A DNA stretch of 53,607 nt from Lachnospiraceae bacterium UBA3386 (GCA_002358875.1 DEPS01000175.1:1-53607); one strand, 5' to 3'; shown: positions 1-8,651, counted from the first letter of the stretch. Made by a program: numbers and translations. The notes: generated from the letters alone by a model not told the origin.

Positions 1-2827
1 ACCAAAGAAAATTTAGTACACCCGAATCATTGTTGAACGAATCTGAAAGCAGGGTTTCCCAAAGCTTTTCTCCCGTCCCGCAGTCCAGGCAAAAAATCTT
101 TCCGTATTTATCCACGCCGACAAAAAAATTTCCTTCTTCATCGGTTACTGCGCGGACAAGGGTATTCTCCCAGCTTAGAGTGCGGTAAGGGTGATAGGCA
201 TCATCCTGGTACAAGAACAGCGCATCCGCCAGCGCGCCTTCCGCAGCGGCTACATAGGGGCGCTTTGAATCCTTTGAAGGCAGAGCTGAGAGTGCCTCAC
301 GCAAGGCTTTTTCTCGGTTTCCGGCTTTGAGTGCTGCCCTGCTGGAAGAAGCGAGGGCGAGGGATTCGTTCTTGAGGATCTGGTTTTGCTGTGCGAGAAG
401 CCGCCCATTCATAAAGAAGCTCCAGCAGGCGATCATGGATACTATGATCAAAGCGGCACTAAGCAAGCGTACCCGTCTCCAGTTCAGGCGTTTTTTTCTG
501 GCTTTATCGAATTTCTCGTGAAAGGCGCGGCTTTTTTTGTCCAGATAATCCTCGACGACCTGGTGTAGAATGCGGTAAGAGCTTTGTGAATCAGAAGAAG
601 CTGAATCCGTATCTTGGAAGGTGAGGCGTCCTCCGATAGGGGCGACCTGCGTGGTGCGGACGGTGCCGTGTTTGTCACAGATGAGGAGTCCCATCCTCTT
701 CCAGAGAATGTCCCTTATGGCTCTTCCGAACCATTCGTTCGCGTCCCGGGCGCTGAATCGGAGCTGTTCCCGACAACCGGTCCACTGCGGATAGACGTCG
801 TAGAGCGCCTTTTCGGAAAATTCGCTGAAGCATTTTTCTGTAAGGCCGGAAAGCTCTGCCGTACTCAGGGCGGACTGCTTTTTGATGGAAAGGGCTGCGA
901 TTTCCGGAAGAAGAAAGAATACCACACCTTCTATTCCGACAGCCTCCTCGGGGAACCGGGAAGCTTCTTTTTCCAAAAGGGCATCGATGTACTTCCCAAG
1001 GAGCTGTTCGCGCGAGCTGAGATTTTGCTGAGAGCCGGTTTCACGTACGGTGAGGATATACATGGATAGAAGCAGGGGAAATCCGAGAAGGTCAAAGACC
1101 TCGGCGCTTTCCGGGGGAAGGATGCCTTCGTGAGAGAGTATGCCTCGGATGTCTCCTGGCTCAAGGCGGCAGAGCCTGTGCCTGGAAAACAGATCGTCTT
1201 CCGTATCGCTTCGGCTCGTTAGGATGATTTGGACGTTTTTTAAGCCGGCGAGAAGATGGATTTCCCTCAGCAGGGCTTTTGTGTTTCCGGATGCCTCGTT
1301 GAGGCCGTCCAGAAGCAGGAGGAGAGACGTCGAAAAGGCCCCCCCTTCCTGCTGGTTTGAATTCTGGGACAAAAGGACGGGCGCTTTTTGGAACGGGCTG
1401 CCGACCTGGGAAGGCTCCTGCGGAGCCATATTGCTGGAATAAGGGGACGCGTCAAGAAGCTTCACCAGTTCCCGCCTTGCACTCTCCCAGCTTTCTGTAT
1501 CGGGCGTGAAATCCAGCCCGCTTAATATGGAATCGCGTAGATAATACTCCCCGCTGTCTCTGTAACCGTACAGAGACAGGTACAGGACGGCAGGATCAGA
1601 CCGCGAATAGTGAACAGGCTGTGTGCAGGCGATCCTCAGAAGAGACGTGGTTTTCCCCATGCCTCCTCCGCCGAGCAGAAGGACAGGCTTCCGGCCTGAA
1701 AGTTCTGCTGCCCATCCTTCCACAGCTGTTTTGTTCCCGGATTCGCCCATTACATATAGCGGATAAAGCGTTTCTTCCTGCCAGATATAATTATAGGCAA
1801 TATTGTCCTTCATTGTGCTAAGAAGACGCCTTCGCCCGCTTTCCCAGAGGGCCCAGTGAGTGATGCCCTTTCCTTCCACCCGATTCTGAAGCTCACGGAT
1901 ATCCGTCAGCATTTCTTCTGTATTCCGGTAGCGAATATCTACCGTGACAGAAAGCCCCTTTCTCAGAATCTTCCTGAGCATTGACAAGGCCGTTTCAGGA
2001 CAGCTGTAAAGCATGGGAGCTTCGACATCCATGATCGGAAGTATCCCGACTGCCTGCAGCGGATCAAGCTTTTTCCTGAATATACAGTGATAGAGGACTG
2101 CAGTCATGGAGTAAAGATCCGTCCACGGGCCAACCTCGCTGTAAACGCCCTTTAATACCTCCGGAGCAGTGTATCCGCCCTTTGTGCTGTAATAGATTTC
2201 AGAGTCTCCCTTGATTTCCTCCATTGTATGAACGCTGTTATAGTCGATAAGCGTGACGCGTTCCCGTTCCTTCTTTCCTGTCAGAAGGATGTTATCCGGG
2301 CTTATGTCAAGATGAAGATAGCCTGACTCGTGAAAAAGCCTTAAGGACTCAAGCGTATCCTCCATTATCCGCAATACGCGCAGCAGAGCGGGGGTTTCGA
2401 TTCCCGAAAGAATCCTCAATTCCTGTTCCAGACTTCTTCCACCACTAAAGCCGAGAAGGCTGTAGAGAGTTCCCTTATATTCGAAGGTGTTGATATGTAC
2501 ATCGACGTCTGAGGGATGTTTTCGAGCAAGGGTCAGATGCACCTCGTTGCCACGCAGAAAAGACGTCCTGTTCATTTCAAAAAGGAATCTGGAAGCTTCT
2601 TCGACATGAATGGATCCGTCCGCCTCCCTGTAGATTCCGCCCCGTGGGTCGAAAGGGAAAAGCTCCCGGATCAGTACGCTGTGGGACTGTCCGGGGTCAA
2701 GGGAATCGGCATAATGGCCCAGATAGGCAATTACATTCGAGCCTTGCCCGGCTGTTTTTTCTACGACGCATTCCATTCCGGGAAAATGCAGCCGCTCGTT
2801 TTTCCTCAATTCTGTTCGTCTGTCCAT
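1..2827 (-). CDS. Protein kinase-like / NACHT NTPase / membrane / beta-propeller protein (3' end outside window)
   Basis: Starts at ATG 2827-2825 behind GGAG; 942 residues are visible and the frame stays open to base 1. Residues 1 to about 290 are a protein-kinase-like fold: glycine loop AGQGSN, beta-3 strand VLIRELFP, catalytic loop HLDISPDN (near 172-179), then LIDYNS where DFG is expected. Near 386 a Walker A GGGGMGKTT begins a NACHT-type STAND NTPase with Walker B LLLLLDGLNE (near 509) and a sensor-like IILTSRSD. One hydrophobic segment (about 787-806, SAALIIVSMIACWSFFM) follows, then a short helical stretch and the start of a PQQ/WD40-like propeller (KYGKIFCLDCGTGEKLW). By family logic a STAND protein senses a ligand with its repeats and signals through its effector; here the effector would be the kinase. 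The beta-3 lysine is arginine and DFG is DYN, so phosphotransfer is doubtful. The role is unknown. Confidence 0.85.
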   Translation of the reverse strand, partial: MDRRTELRKNERLHFPGMECVVEKTAGQGSNVIAYLGHYADSLDPGQSHSVLIRELFPFDPRGGIYREADGSIHVEEASRFLFEMNRTSFLRGNEVHLTLARKHPSDVDVHINTFEYKGTLYSLLGFSGGRSLEQELRILSGIETPALLRVLRIMEDTLESLRLFHESGYLHLDISPDNILLTGKKERERVTLIDYNSVHTMEEIKGDSEIYYSTKGGYTAPEVLKGVYSEVGPWTDLYSMTAVLYHCIFRKKLDPLQAVGILPIMDVEAPMLYSCPETALSMLRKILRKGLSVTVDIRYRNTEEMLTDIRELQNRVEGKGITHWALWESGRRRLLSTMKDNIAYNYIWQEETLYPLYVMGESGNKTAVEGWAAELSGRKPVLLLGGGGMGKTTSLLRIACTQPVHYSRSDPAVLYLSLYGYRDSGEYYLRDSILSGLDFTPDTESWESARRELVKLLDASPYSSNMAPQEPSQVGSPFQKAPVLLSQNSNQQEGGAFSTSLLLLLDGLNEASGNTKALLREIHLLAGLKNVQIILTSRSDTEDDLFSRHRLCRLEPGDIRGILSHEGILPPESAEVFDLLGFPLLLSMYILTVRETGSQQNLSSREQLLGKYIDALLEKEASRFPEEAVGIEGVVFFLLPEIAALSIKKQSALSTAELSGLTEKCFSEFSEKALYDVYPQWTGCREQLRFSARDANEWFGRAIRDILWKRMGLLICDKHGTVRTTQVAPIGGRLTFQDTDSASSDSQSSYRILHQVVEDYLDKKSRAFHEKFDKARKKRLNWRRVRLLSAALIIVSMIACWSFFMNGRLLAQQNQILKNESLALASSSRAALKAGNREKALREALSALPSKDSKRPYVAAAEGALADALFLYQDDAYHPYRTLSWENTLVRAVTDEEGNFFVGVDKYGKIFCLDCGTGEKLWETLLSDSFNNDSGVLNFLW

Positions 2828-2886
2828 TTTAAAACTCCATGTGGTGAATCAATGCGGACGGCCAACACAACTCTCCCCGTATGTCC

Positions 2887-2920
2887 GATGGTGACGTGAG
2901 GACGGCCAACCGTCACCATC
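2887..2920. terminator. Perfect 10-bp stem-loop
   Basis: GATGGTGACG (2887-2896) pairs with CGTCACCATC (2911-2920) across a 14-nt loop. It lies 10 bp after the stop of the minus-strand gene ending at 2930. There is no T-tract, so it may slow or protect RNA ends rather than act as a true intrinsic terminator. Confidence 0.35.
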
Positions 2921-2929
2921 CAAACTTCG

Positions 2930-4240
2930 TCATTTCGTGATCTTCACCGTCTTCGCCGCGCTCCATGCGGAGTAGTACTTCACCTTGCCGACTGTCTTGT
3001 AAGTCCGGATGCGGACATAGTAGGTCTTGCCTTTCAGCAGCTTCGGGGTGGTCGTCTTGACTGTCGACTTTTTTGTGATCGCAGCAGTCTCCGCGCCGCT
3101 GAAGTTTTTCTTGAGGCCGTACTGGATCTCATAGCCTGTGGCCGCTGTGTTTTGTGCCCATTCCACGGTGGCTTTCAGACCCTTTGCGTTGCTGAGCTTT
3201 TTGACCACTGGCTGTGAGACATAATAGGTCGTCAGGGATTTCGACAGGGTGCTGTCGCCGTTCGAGGAGTATGCCACGACCTTGTAGGTATACTTCGCGC
3301 CGTTTTTGCTGGCCGCCGTGTCCGTATAGGTCGTCGCACTGCTGCCGGAGAGTTTTTGGAGAAGCTTCGAACCCCGGTAGAACTTGTAGCCTGTCGCGCC
3401 GGCCACCTTCTTCCAGGTGAACTTGATGCCCTTCTTCAGGTTCTGCCCCGTCAGGGATGCCGTTGCAGCGGGGACAATCTGGGGGGTGACGATTTTGGAG
3501 GCGGCTTTATAAAAGTCCGTGGAGGCAGCGGAGGCTGTAATCTTTACGGTTCCGGCCTTGACTGCCTTGACTTTTCCATTTTTGTCGACGGTTGCAAGGG
3601 AGGTGTTAGAGGAGCTGAAGGTGATTTTTCCTTTGGCGCCGGTGACGGAGACGGTTATTGTCTTTCCCACAGCAACCTTTGATGCAGATGCCTTGACGCT
3701 GATCTTCTGCTCGAGGGGTTCAAGTTTTGCGATCGTCTGTGTCTGTTTCTGCACGCATTCCGTACAGGAACGCTCTTTTATTCCTTCCGCCTTTGCCGTC
3801 GCGGCCTTCTTTGTCTTCCAGGCGGACCACTTGTGGCTGTGCGTCCCGTCCGCGTTTTGCGAGATCCACTTGCTTTTGGAGGTAAATAGGCTTCTGTCCA
3901 CATTTTTCCAGGAGGCGTCCCCGTCAGGGTAATAGATACTAAGATCATGATCCATGCCCTGGTACCCGTAAAATTCCGGCGCGGAGCCAAGGAAGGTTAT
4001 GGACGCAAGATTAGTACAGTCCGCAAACATCGCGCATCCCACGTAAGTGATCCCTTTGTCAACAATGACTTTTTTGACTGCCGGAGCGGAAATGTTTTCA
4101 CATGAGAAGGAATACTGTATGTCAGCTTCGTCCGGAAGCCATCCAATAGAGGTATAATAGGATCCGTTATCATAGAGCTTTCCGGACCCGTTGATACGTA
4201 AGGTTCCGTCCTTGTAAATTGGAAAATGCGAGACGATCAT
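2930..4240 (-). CDS. LRR/Ig-like/fibronectin-III surface-type protein, N-terminally incomplete
   Basis: 436 residues. Residues 1 to about 95 resemble the end of a BspA-type leucine-rich repeat region (DGTLRINGSGKLYD, then VIVDKGITYVGCAMFADCTN). A Cys-containing linker (RSCTECVQ) follows, then a Big_2-like Ig domain (about 175-255: VAVGKTITVSV, ATVDKNGKVKAVKAGTVKIT) and two fibronectin type III modules (about 265-345 and 350-436: ATGYKFYRG, ATGYEIQYG, KTYYVRIRTY). These domains belong to secreted or surface adhesion proteins of Firmicutes. No signal peptide, LPxTG motif or membrane anchor is present, and an in-frame TGA lies two codons before the first ATG. A TATAAT-like box lies about 70 bp upstream. 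The likeliest reading is an N-terminally truncated relative of a secreted protein; if still expressed it would stay in the cytoplasm. Confidence 0.7.
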   Translation of the reverse strand: MIVSHFPIYKDGTLRINGSGKLYDNGSYYTSIGWLPDEADIQYSFSCENISAPAVKKVIVDKGITYVGCAMFADCTNLASITFLGSAPEFYGYQGMDHDLSIYYPDGDASWKNVDRSLFTSKSKWISQNADGTHSHKWSAWKTKKAATAKAEGIKERSCTECVQKQTQTIAKLEPLEQKISVKASASKVAVGKTITVSVTGAKGKITFSSSNTSLATVDKNGKVKAVKAGTVKITASAASTDFYKAASKIVTPQIVPAATASLTGQNLKKGIKFTWKKVAGATGYKFYRGSKLLQKLSGSSATTYTDTAASKNGAKYTYKVVAYSSNGDSTLSKSLTTYYVSQPVVKKLSNAKGLKATVEWAQNTAATGYEIQYGLKKNFSGAETAAITKKSTVKTTTPKLLKGKTYYVRIRTYKTVGKVKYYSAWSAAKTVKITK

Positions 4241-4578
4241 CTGTTTTCAACGCGATTCTTCCGTCCATGAAAGCACTCTCCGATAATGCTTTGTGACTCG
4301 ACATATTTCATTATATCAAAACGGGTATAAGATGTGAGAAAATTGTACTTGATCTTATGATTACTTTTCCCGATTTATCATTTTTCTGCTTGTTCGGAAG
4401 TATTGCTGGTCTTTGGCAGTCTTATACCAGCCAGCCTTTTTCCGACCTGCCGTCAGGCAGGAGAACCGTCCTTTTCCGGTTCTTCCGCTCCAGATTGTTC
4501 TTTTCAATGCGGAAGAACCCTTTTCTGCTGCGAAGGGTTTAAAAAATGAAAGATTGATATTCGTGTCCCGAAGCTCCG

Positions 4579-4667
4579 GATGAGGTGTTTCGCACAGAAA
4601 CAGCCTTAGGATGACACCTCATCAGTCAGTCAGCCTGCGGCTGACAGCTTCCCCTCAAGGGGAAGCC
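4579..4667. repeat. Intergenic palindromic repeat with three stacked hairpins
   Basis: Three perfect inverted repeats follow one another: GATGAGGTGT (4579-4588) with ACACCTCATC (4614-4623); GTCAGCC (4629-4635) with GGCTGAC (4639-4645); GCTTCCCCT (4647-4655) with AGGGGAAGC (4658-4666). The last two resemble a palindromic element I associate with gut Firmicutes genomes (from memory, not searched). It abuts the broken 5' end of the DUF4869 remnant. The rest of 4241-4697 holds only a small CCTGCC/GGCAGG hairpin near 4448 and no gene I can support. Confidence 0.55.
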
Positions 4668-4697
4668 TTTCGGTTGCAGGTTACTCTGCCGCCTCGG

Positions 4698-4970
4698 ATT
4701 CATTATCCCGTGAACAGTAATTTAAAAAATGAGCTGTCAAAGCAGATGATACTGGATGTGGACCGGTCGACTGTTTTGGAACCGCGTCTGATCGACAGCC
4801 CTGTTCTGGGTGCGATTTCACCCAGGGAGCTTTCCGGAGGCGTCAAGACCCTGATTTTGATGGCAAAAGATGATACAGGAAAGGTCTTTAACACTTCCGC
4901 CTGCGGGGATAATTGCGCCAGGTGGATTCTTGAAATGACTTCTTCAGTCATATCTATAATGAGAAGATGA
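4698..4970 (+). pseudogene. DUF4869-family remnant
   Basis: The translation has the core I recognise for DUF4869 proteins of Lachnospiraceae: KQMILDVDRSTV, IDSPVLGAISPRELSGGVKT, SACGDNCARWILEM. The usual N-terminus (about 20 residues) is missing; upstream is the palindromic repeat. After WILEM the family match stops and the frame ends a few codons later at 4968-4970. No ribosome site or credible start precedes the conserved part. The biochemical role of DUF4869 is unknown to me. I call it a decayed copy, perhaps broken at its 5' side by the repeat. Confidence 0.5.
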
Positions 4971-5200
4971 TTCCCTGCATTTCTGCCCAGGGTAAATCCA
5001 ATATACATGATCTCCTGCTCCTCATGTATGTCGTCACGGAGGGCAGCGAGCTCCAGGATGATTACCGGGAGCTGGACGAGGATTGCATTCCCTCGGAGGA
5101 ACGCGTTAAGGACCACTGGTGGGCGCTGAACGGGATGCTCGCTGACTGCGGCATGGCGCCTCTCGACCTCAGAAACGCCTCGGGGCTGGCTAAGATGTAA
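4967..5200 (+). CDS. Unidentified small reading frame, probably a gene fragment
   Basis: An open frame of up to 77 residues with an acidic central part (TEGSELQDDYRELDED) and a Trp-rich stretch (KDHWWALNGMLADCG). Codon choice looks coding (G/C-rich third positions), but I recognise no family and see no ribosome site before the first ATG. It directly follows the DUF4869 remnant and may be the displaced 3' end of another gene. The stop is at 5198-5200, and an intrinsic terminator follows at 5238-5269. Confidence 0.3.
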   Translation: MIPCISAQGKSNIHDLLLLMYVVTEGSELQDDYRELDEDCIPSEERVKDHWWALNGMLADCGMAPLDLRNASGLAKM

Positions 5201-5237
5201 TTTGTAACTTCCGTATTCTGTCTGGCCGTGGCGCAGC

Positions 5238-5269
5238 AAAAAAGCAGGTGTCCCAATACCTGTTTTTTT
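5238..5269 (+). terminator. Intrinsic terminator
   Basis: CAGGT (5245-5249) pairs with ACCTG (5258-5262), flanked by six A (5238-5243) and seven T (5263-5269). The A and T tracts can lengthen the stem, so it could work in both directions. It closes the debris region on the plus strand. Confidence 0.7.
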
Positions 5270-5277
5270 GTTATAAT
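5269..5277 (+). promoter_or_regulatory. Extended -10 promoter for the AAA-ATPase gene
   Basis: TGTTATAAT (5269-5277) is a consensus extended -10 with no good -35, 46 bp before the ATG at 5323. Its first T is the last T of the preceding terminator tract, so terminator and promoter are packed back to back. Confidence 0.5.
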
Positions 5278-5322
5278 AAGACAGGAGATTTTCTGCAGAT
5301 AGCACGATTTATGGAGTGTGGG

Positions 5323-7077
5323 ATGAAAAAAATCGGGATCGGTTACGAGAACTATAAGGAATTCATCGATCAGAACCTCTACTATGTAGATAAGACCCTT
5401 CTGGTGAAGGATGTCCTGGAAAAGGGCGGGAAGGTGACGCTGCTGACCAGGCCCAGGCGCTTTGGGAAGACGCTGGGGCTGTCCATGCTGCGCACTTTTT
5501 TTGAGCTTGAGTATGACCGAGATGGAAGCGTCATTGACAAGCGGCGGTATTTCGAAGGCATGAAGATCCTGCAGGAGGGGGAAGAGATCCTCTCCAAAAT
5601 GGGGCAGTATCCGGTCATCAAGCTGAGCCTGAAGGGCGCGAAGCAGCCGGATTTCGAGACGGCTTTTCTTGTACTGCGCAGGGAGATCATCGGGGAATTC
5701 TCCCGTCATGAGTACCTGCGAAGGTCCGATGTCCTCACGGAGGAGGAAAAGACCGATTTTATTCAATATCTGCGCAGGGAAATTGAATGGAGGGAACGGG
5801 AGAAGACATTTCAGAGCAGGGAAGAGCGCGAGGCGGCCATTCGCGAGGAGAGGGCGGTTTTCGCCATTTCGCTCAAGACGCTCTCGGAGCTTCTGAAAAA
5901 ACACCACGGCAAAAATGTGGTCATCCTGCTCGACGAGTACGACGTCCCCCTGGAGAACGCCTGGCAGGCGGGATTTTATCTGGAGATGATCTCCTTCATC
6001 CGCTCCCTGTTTGAGTCCGCACTCAAGACGAACGATGCTCTGGAGCTTGCCGTCGTCACCGGGTGCCTGAGGATCAGCCGGGAGAGCATCTTTACGGGAA
6101 TGAACAACCTGAACATCATTTCTATCCGTTCCGGCAGCTTTTCCGAGGGTTTCGGCTTCACGGAATGGGAAGTCATGCAGCTGCTGGATGACTATGGACT
6201 GGCAGAGAAGGCGGGGGAGGTCCGCGCCTGGTATGACGGATACCTTTTCGGGGAGAATGAGATCTACAACCCGTGGAGCCTGACGAAATATGTCTACGAG
6301 CACCTTTTCACTCCGCAGGCTTTCCCGGAACCCTACTGGTCCAACACCTCCTCCAATACCATTGTGAAGGATCTGGTCCTGCGGGCGGATGAAAAGACGA
6401 GGAAGGAACTGGATGACCTGGTCGCGGGCGGGACGATCGAAAAGCGGATCCACGAGGATATCACCTATGCAGACGTCTACGCCTCGGATGACAACCTCTG
6501 GAACTTCCTCTTCTTTACCGGATATATGAAGAAGGTTTCGGAGAGGCAGGAAGGCGAAGATGTCTATGTGACCATGTGCATCCCAAATCTGGAGATCCGC
6601 AGTATCTATCGCAATCAGATCCAGGGATGGTTTGAGCGAATTGTTGCGACAGCCGACCGCGCGCAGCTGTATCAGGCGGTCCGTGAGAAAGACTGCGTGC
6701 AGATCCAGAAGATCCTGACCGGCCTTTTGAAGCGGTCCATCAGCACCTTTGACAGCGCGGAAGCCTTTTATCACGGCTTCCTATTGTCCATGCTGCTGGA
6801 CATGCCGGATTATTCCGCAAGGAGTAACCGCGAGGAGGGGGACGGAAGGCCGGATGTCGTCCTGTATCCCGAGGATCCGCCGGAGCCGGCCTACCTTTTC
6901 GAGTGCAAGGTTCGGAAGAAATTCAGCGAGATGCAGGGGGGACTCGCGGAAGCCTTCACACAGATCCGGACGGAGCGGTACGAGGAGGGGATCCTGGACG
7001 AAGGATATGCCGGAGCCGTTTCCTATGGCATCTGCTTCTGCAAAAAGAGCTGCATCGTGGGGCTGTATAAGGCATGA
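5323..7077 (+). CDS. AAA-ATPase-like protein with C-terminal PD-(D/E)XK nuclease-like domain
   Basis: 584 residues from ATG 5323, chosen because GGAG lies six bases upstream; an in-frame ATG at 5311 overlaps that site. The N-terminus (IGIGYENYKEFIDQNLYYVD) is typical of the AAA-ATPase_like family. Walker A RPRRFGKT is at about 43-50 and Walker B VVILLDEYDVP near 200. The C-terminal domain carries GRPDVVLY (near 508) and LFECKVRKKF (near 526), matching a PD-(D/E)XK D...ExK core. Such proteins occur in many paralogous copies in gut Firmicutes and Bacteroidetes; a nuclease or selfish-element role is suggested by fold only. It is the only intact plus-strand gene in the first 35 kb and has its own promoter. 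Confidence 0.85.
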   Translation: MKKIGIGYENYKEFIDQNLYYVDKTLLVKDVLEKGGKVTLLTRPRRFGKTLGLSMLRTFFELEYDRDGSVIDKRRYFEGMKILQEGEEILSKMGQYPVIKLSLKGAKQPDFETAFLVLRREIIGEFSRHEYLRRSDVLTEEEKTDFIQYLRREIEWREREKTFQSREEREAAIREERAVFAISLKTLSELLKKHHGKNVVILLDEYDVPLENAWQAGFYLEMISFIRSLFESALKTNDALELAVVTGCLRISRESIFTGMNNLNIISIRSGSFSEGFGFTEWEVMQLLDDYGLAEKAGEVRAWYDGYLFGENEIYNPWSLTKYVYEHLFTPQAFPEPYWSNTSSNTIVKDLVLRADEKTRKELDDLVAGGTIEKRIHEDITYADVYASDDNLWNFLFFTGYMKKVSERQEGEDVYVTMCIPNLEIRSIYRNQIQGWFERIVATADRAQLYQAVREKDCVQIQKILTGLLKRSISTFDSAEAFYHGFLLSMLLDMPDYSARSNREEGDGRPDVVLYPEDPPEPAYLFECKVRKKFSEMQGGLAEAFTQIRTERYEEGILDEGYAGAVSYGICFCKKSCIVGLYKA

Positions 7078-7120
7078 GTTTTCATGTCACGCAGGCCGAT
7101 ACGTAGTTTTATTTATTTCA

Positions 7121-7305
7121 GATGTACTTTTTTGTACATCTATACTCGACAATCCCGCTGCGCAGGCGGCGCGGAAAGCTCATATGCAGTTTGTGGCGCA
7201 AAGTCATGGAGCTGAAGTAACCGGCTTTTTTTCGACCTGTACGGTGAGCCCCTGCGCCAAAGCGCTCAAACTGTACAGTTCCTAACTAAAAACACCTCAA
7301 TGACG
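7121..7305. other. Palindrome-rich intergenic stretch
   Basis: No gene is supported. It holds a perfect hairpin GATGTAC/GTACATC (7121-7127 with 7134-7140, loop of six T), the dispersed hairpin repeat at 7143-7185, and CAGTTTG/CAAACTG and CTGTAC/GTACAG inverted pairs between 7186 and 7280. A short frame from ATG 7183 (33 codons) has no ribosome site. Confidence 0.5.
7143..7185 (+). repeat. Dispersed hairpin repeat, copy 1 of 3
   Basis: The conserved left arm CGACAATCC, a six-pair stem CGCTGC/GCGGCG around GCAG, and the conserved right arm GGAAAGCTCATAT. Related copies lie at 24958-25000 (plus) and 51890-51931 (minus). The arms are kept while stem bases differ with pairing preserved. This copy lies 66 bp after the stop of the AAA-ATPase gene. 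Confidence 0.7.
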
Positions 7306-7345
7306 AAAACCCCCGCAGAAAAAAATCAGGCCTTTTCTGCGGGGG
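7306..7345 (-). terminator. Intrinsic terminator of the DUF1015 gene
   Basis: A 13-bp perfect stem, CCCCCGCAGAAAA (7310-7322) with TTTTCTGCGGGGG (7333-7345), is followed on the minus strand by a T4 tract (7309-7306). It lies 30 bp after the stop of the gene ending at 7376. Confidence 0.8.
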
Positions 7346-7375
7346 TAAATATTATAAAAAATCAGTTCAAAGTTT

Positions 7376-8638
7376 TCAGATCATGTGAATAAACAGCCCG
7401 CTCAGGAGCTTGGGCTCAAACCAGGTGGATTTGGGCGGCATGAGGCGTCCTGCGTCCGCGACGGCAAAGAGCTCTCCGATGGAGGTTGGATACATGAGGA
7501 AGGCAGCGCCATGCGCGGCGTCCGCCCTCTTTTCCAGCTCCTTCGTACCGCGGATGCCGCCGACAAATTCGATTCGGGAATCGGTCTTTGGGTCCTCGAT
7601 GCCAAGGACAGGGGAGAGGATCCGGTCCTGCAGGATGGAGACGTCGAGGCCGGCAACCGGGTCATCGTTTCTATACTGAGGGCGGATCCGGAGCAAATGC
7701 CAGCGGCTGTCCAGATACAGGCCGATCTCGCCCTTTTCCGAAGGAACGGCAGCCTCCATAACAGAATCGGATCCCGTTTTCGAAACGGTCTCTATTTCAA
7801 TTTCACAAATCCGCGCAGCCTTTTTCAGGAACTCCTCTGGCGTAAGTCCATTCAGATCATGGACGACACGGTTGTAGTCCATGATTTTGAGCTGGTTTTC
7901 CGGAAAGAGGACGGATAAAAAGAAGTTGAACTCTTCTTCTCCCGTAAATCCGGTATTCTTCTTCCGTCTGCGCTGGCCCACGCGCACAGCGGAGGCGCAG
8001 CGGTGGTGGCCGTCGGCGATATAGATGCTGTCCATGTCTGAGAAAGCGTCCCGTATCCGGGCACAGTCCTTCGGATCAGAAATGGCCCAGACCCTGTTTC
8101 TCACCTCGCCCCCGGAAATAAAATCACAGTCCGGCTGTGCGCTGGCAGCCCTGTGCACAATCTCCTCGATCACATCGCTTTTCCTGTAACAGAGGAAGAT
8201 GGGGCCGGTCTGGGCGCTGCAGGCGTCCACATGGCAGATGCGATCCTGCTCCTTGTCAGCGCGGGTGTTCTCGTGTTTTTTAATGACATTGTTCAGATAA
8301 TCGTCAATAGAGGCGCAGGCGACGATGCCGGTCTGCGTCCTGCCTCCCATGCTCTGGGCGTAGACATAATAACAGGGCCTATCGTCCTGTACAAAGCGCC
8401 CTTCCCGGATCCATTCCTGAAGGCGGCTGGAAGCCCGGGCGTAAACTGCTGGCGCGTAAATATCAATCCCTTCCGGGAGCGTCGTCTCCGCGCGGTCGAT
8501 CGAGAGGAAGGAGCCGGGGTGCTTTTCGACAAAGCTCCTGGCTTCCGCGCGTGAATAGACGTCATAGGGAAGGGCGGCGATCTCCGCCTCAAGCCCTTTG
8601 GCGGGCCTTACTGCTGCAAAAGGCCTGATATCAGCCAT
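7376..8638 (-). CDS. DUF1015 family protein
   Basis: 420 residues from ATG 8638, fixed by a strong AGGAGGT site; the open frame runs 43 codons further upstream through hairpin repeats that are clearly not coding. Family signatures are visible: IRPFAAVRPAKG with AALPYDVYS near the N-terminus, SIYIADGHHRCASA in the middle, and a C-terminal AFLMYPTSIGEL. DUF1015 has no proven enzymatic role that I know. Its position directly after serC and serA, as in many Clostridia, suggests a link to serine or phosphohydroxypyruvate metabolism. It is separated from serA by four perfect hairpins and ends at a strong terminator. Confidence 0.88.
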   Translation of the reverse strand: MADIRPFAAVRPAKGLEAEIAALPYDVYSRAEARSFVEKHPGSFLSIDRAETTLPEGIDIYAPAVYARASSRLQEWIREGRFVQDDRPCYYVYAQSMGGRTQTGIVACASIDDYLNNVIKKHENTRADKEQDRICHVDACSAQTGPIFLCYRKSDVIEEIVHRAASAQPDCDFISGGEVRNRVWAISDPKDCARIRDAFSDMDSIYIADGHHRCASAVRVGQRRRKKNTGFTGEEEFNFFLSVLFPENQLKIMDYNRVVHDLNGLTPEEFLKKAARICEIEIETVSKTGSDSVMEAAVPSEKGEIGLYLDSRWHLLRIRPQYRNDDPVAGLDVSILQDRILSPVLGIEDPKTDSRIEFVGGIRGTKELEKRADAAHGAAFLMYPTSIGELFAVADAGRLMPPKSTWFEPKLLSGLFIHMI

Positions 8639-8651
8639 TTTTCTACCTCCT

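Noticed and set aside
4703..5305. 200-codon minus-strand frame in the debris region
   Set aside because: It runs opposite the recognisable DUF4869 core and through the terminator; no motif or ribosome site.
5062..6774. Long minus-strand open frame of 570 codons opposite the AAA-ATPase gene
   Set aside because: It is antisense to a gene with clear Walker and nuclease motifs; its translation shows no family motif and no ribosome site. It is a shadow of GC-rich codon usage.
7183..7284. Small plus-strand gene of 33 codons after the AAA-ATPase gene
   Set aside because: No ribosome site, starts inside a dispersed repeat, and overlaps several inverted repeats.
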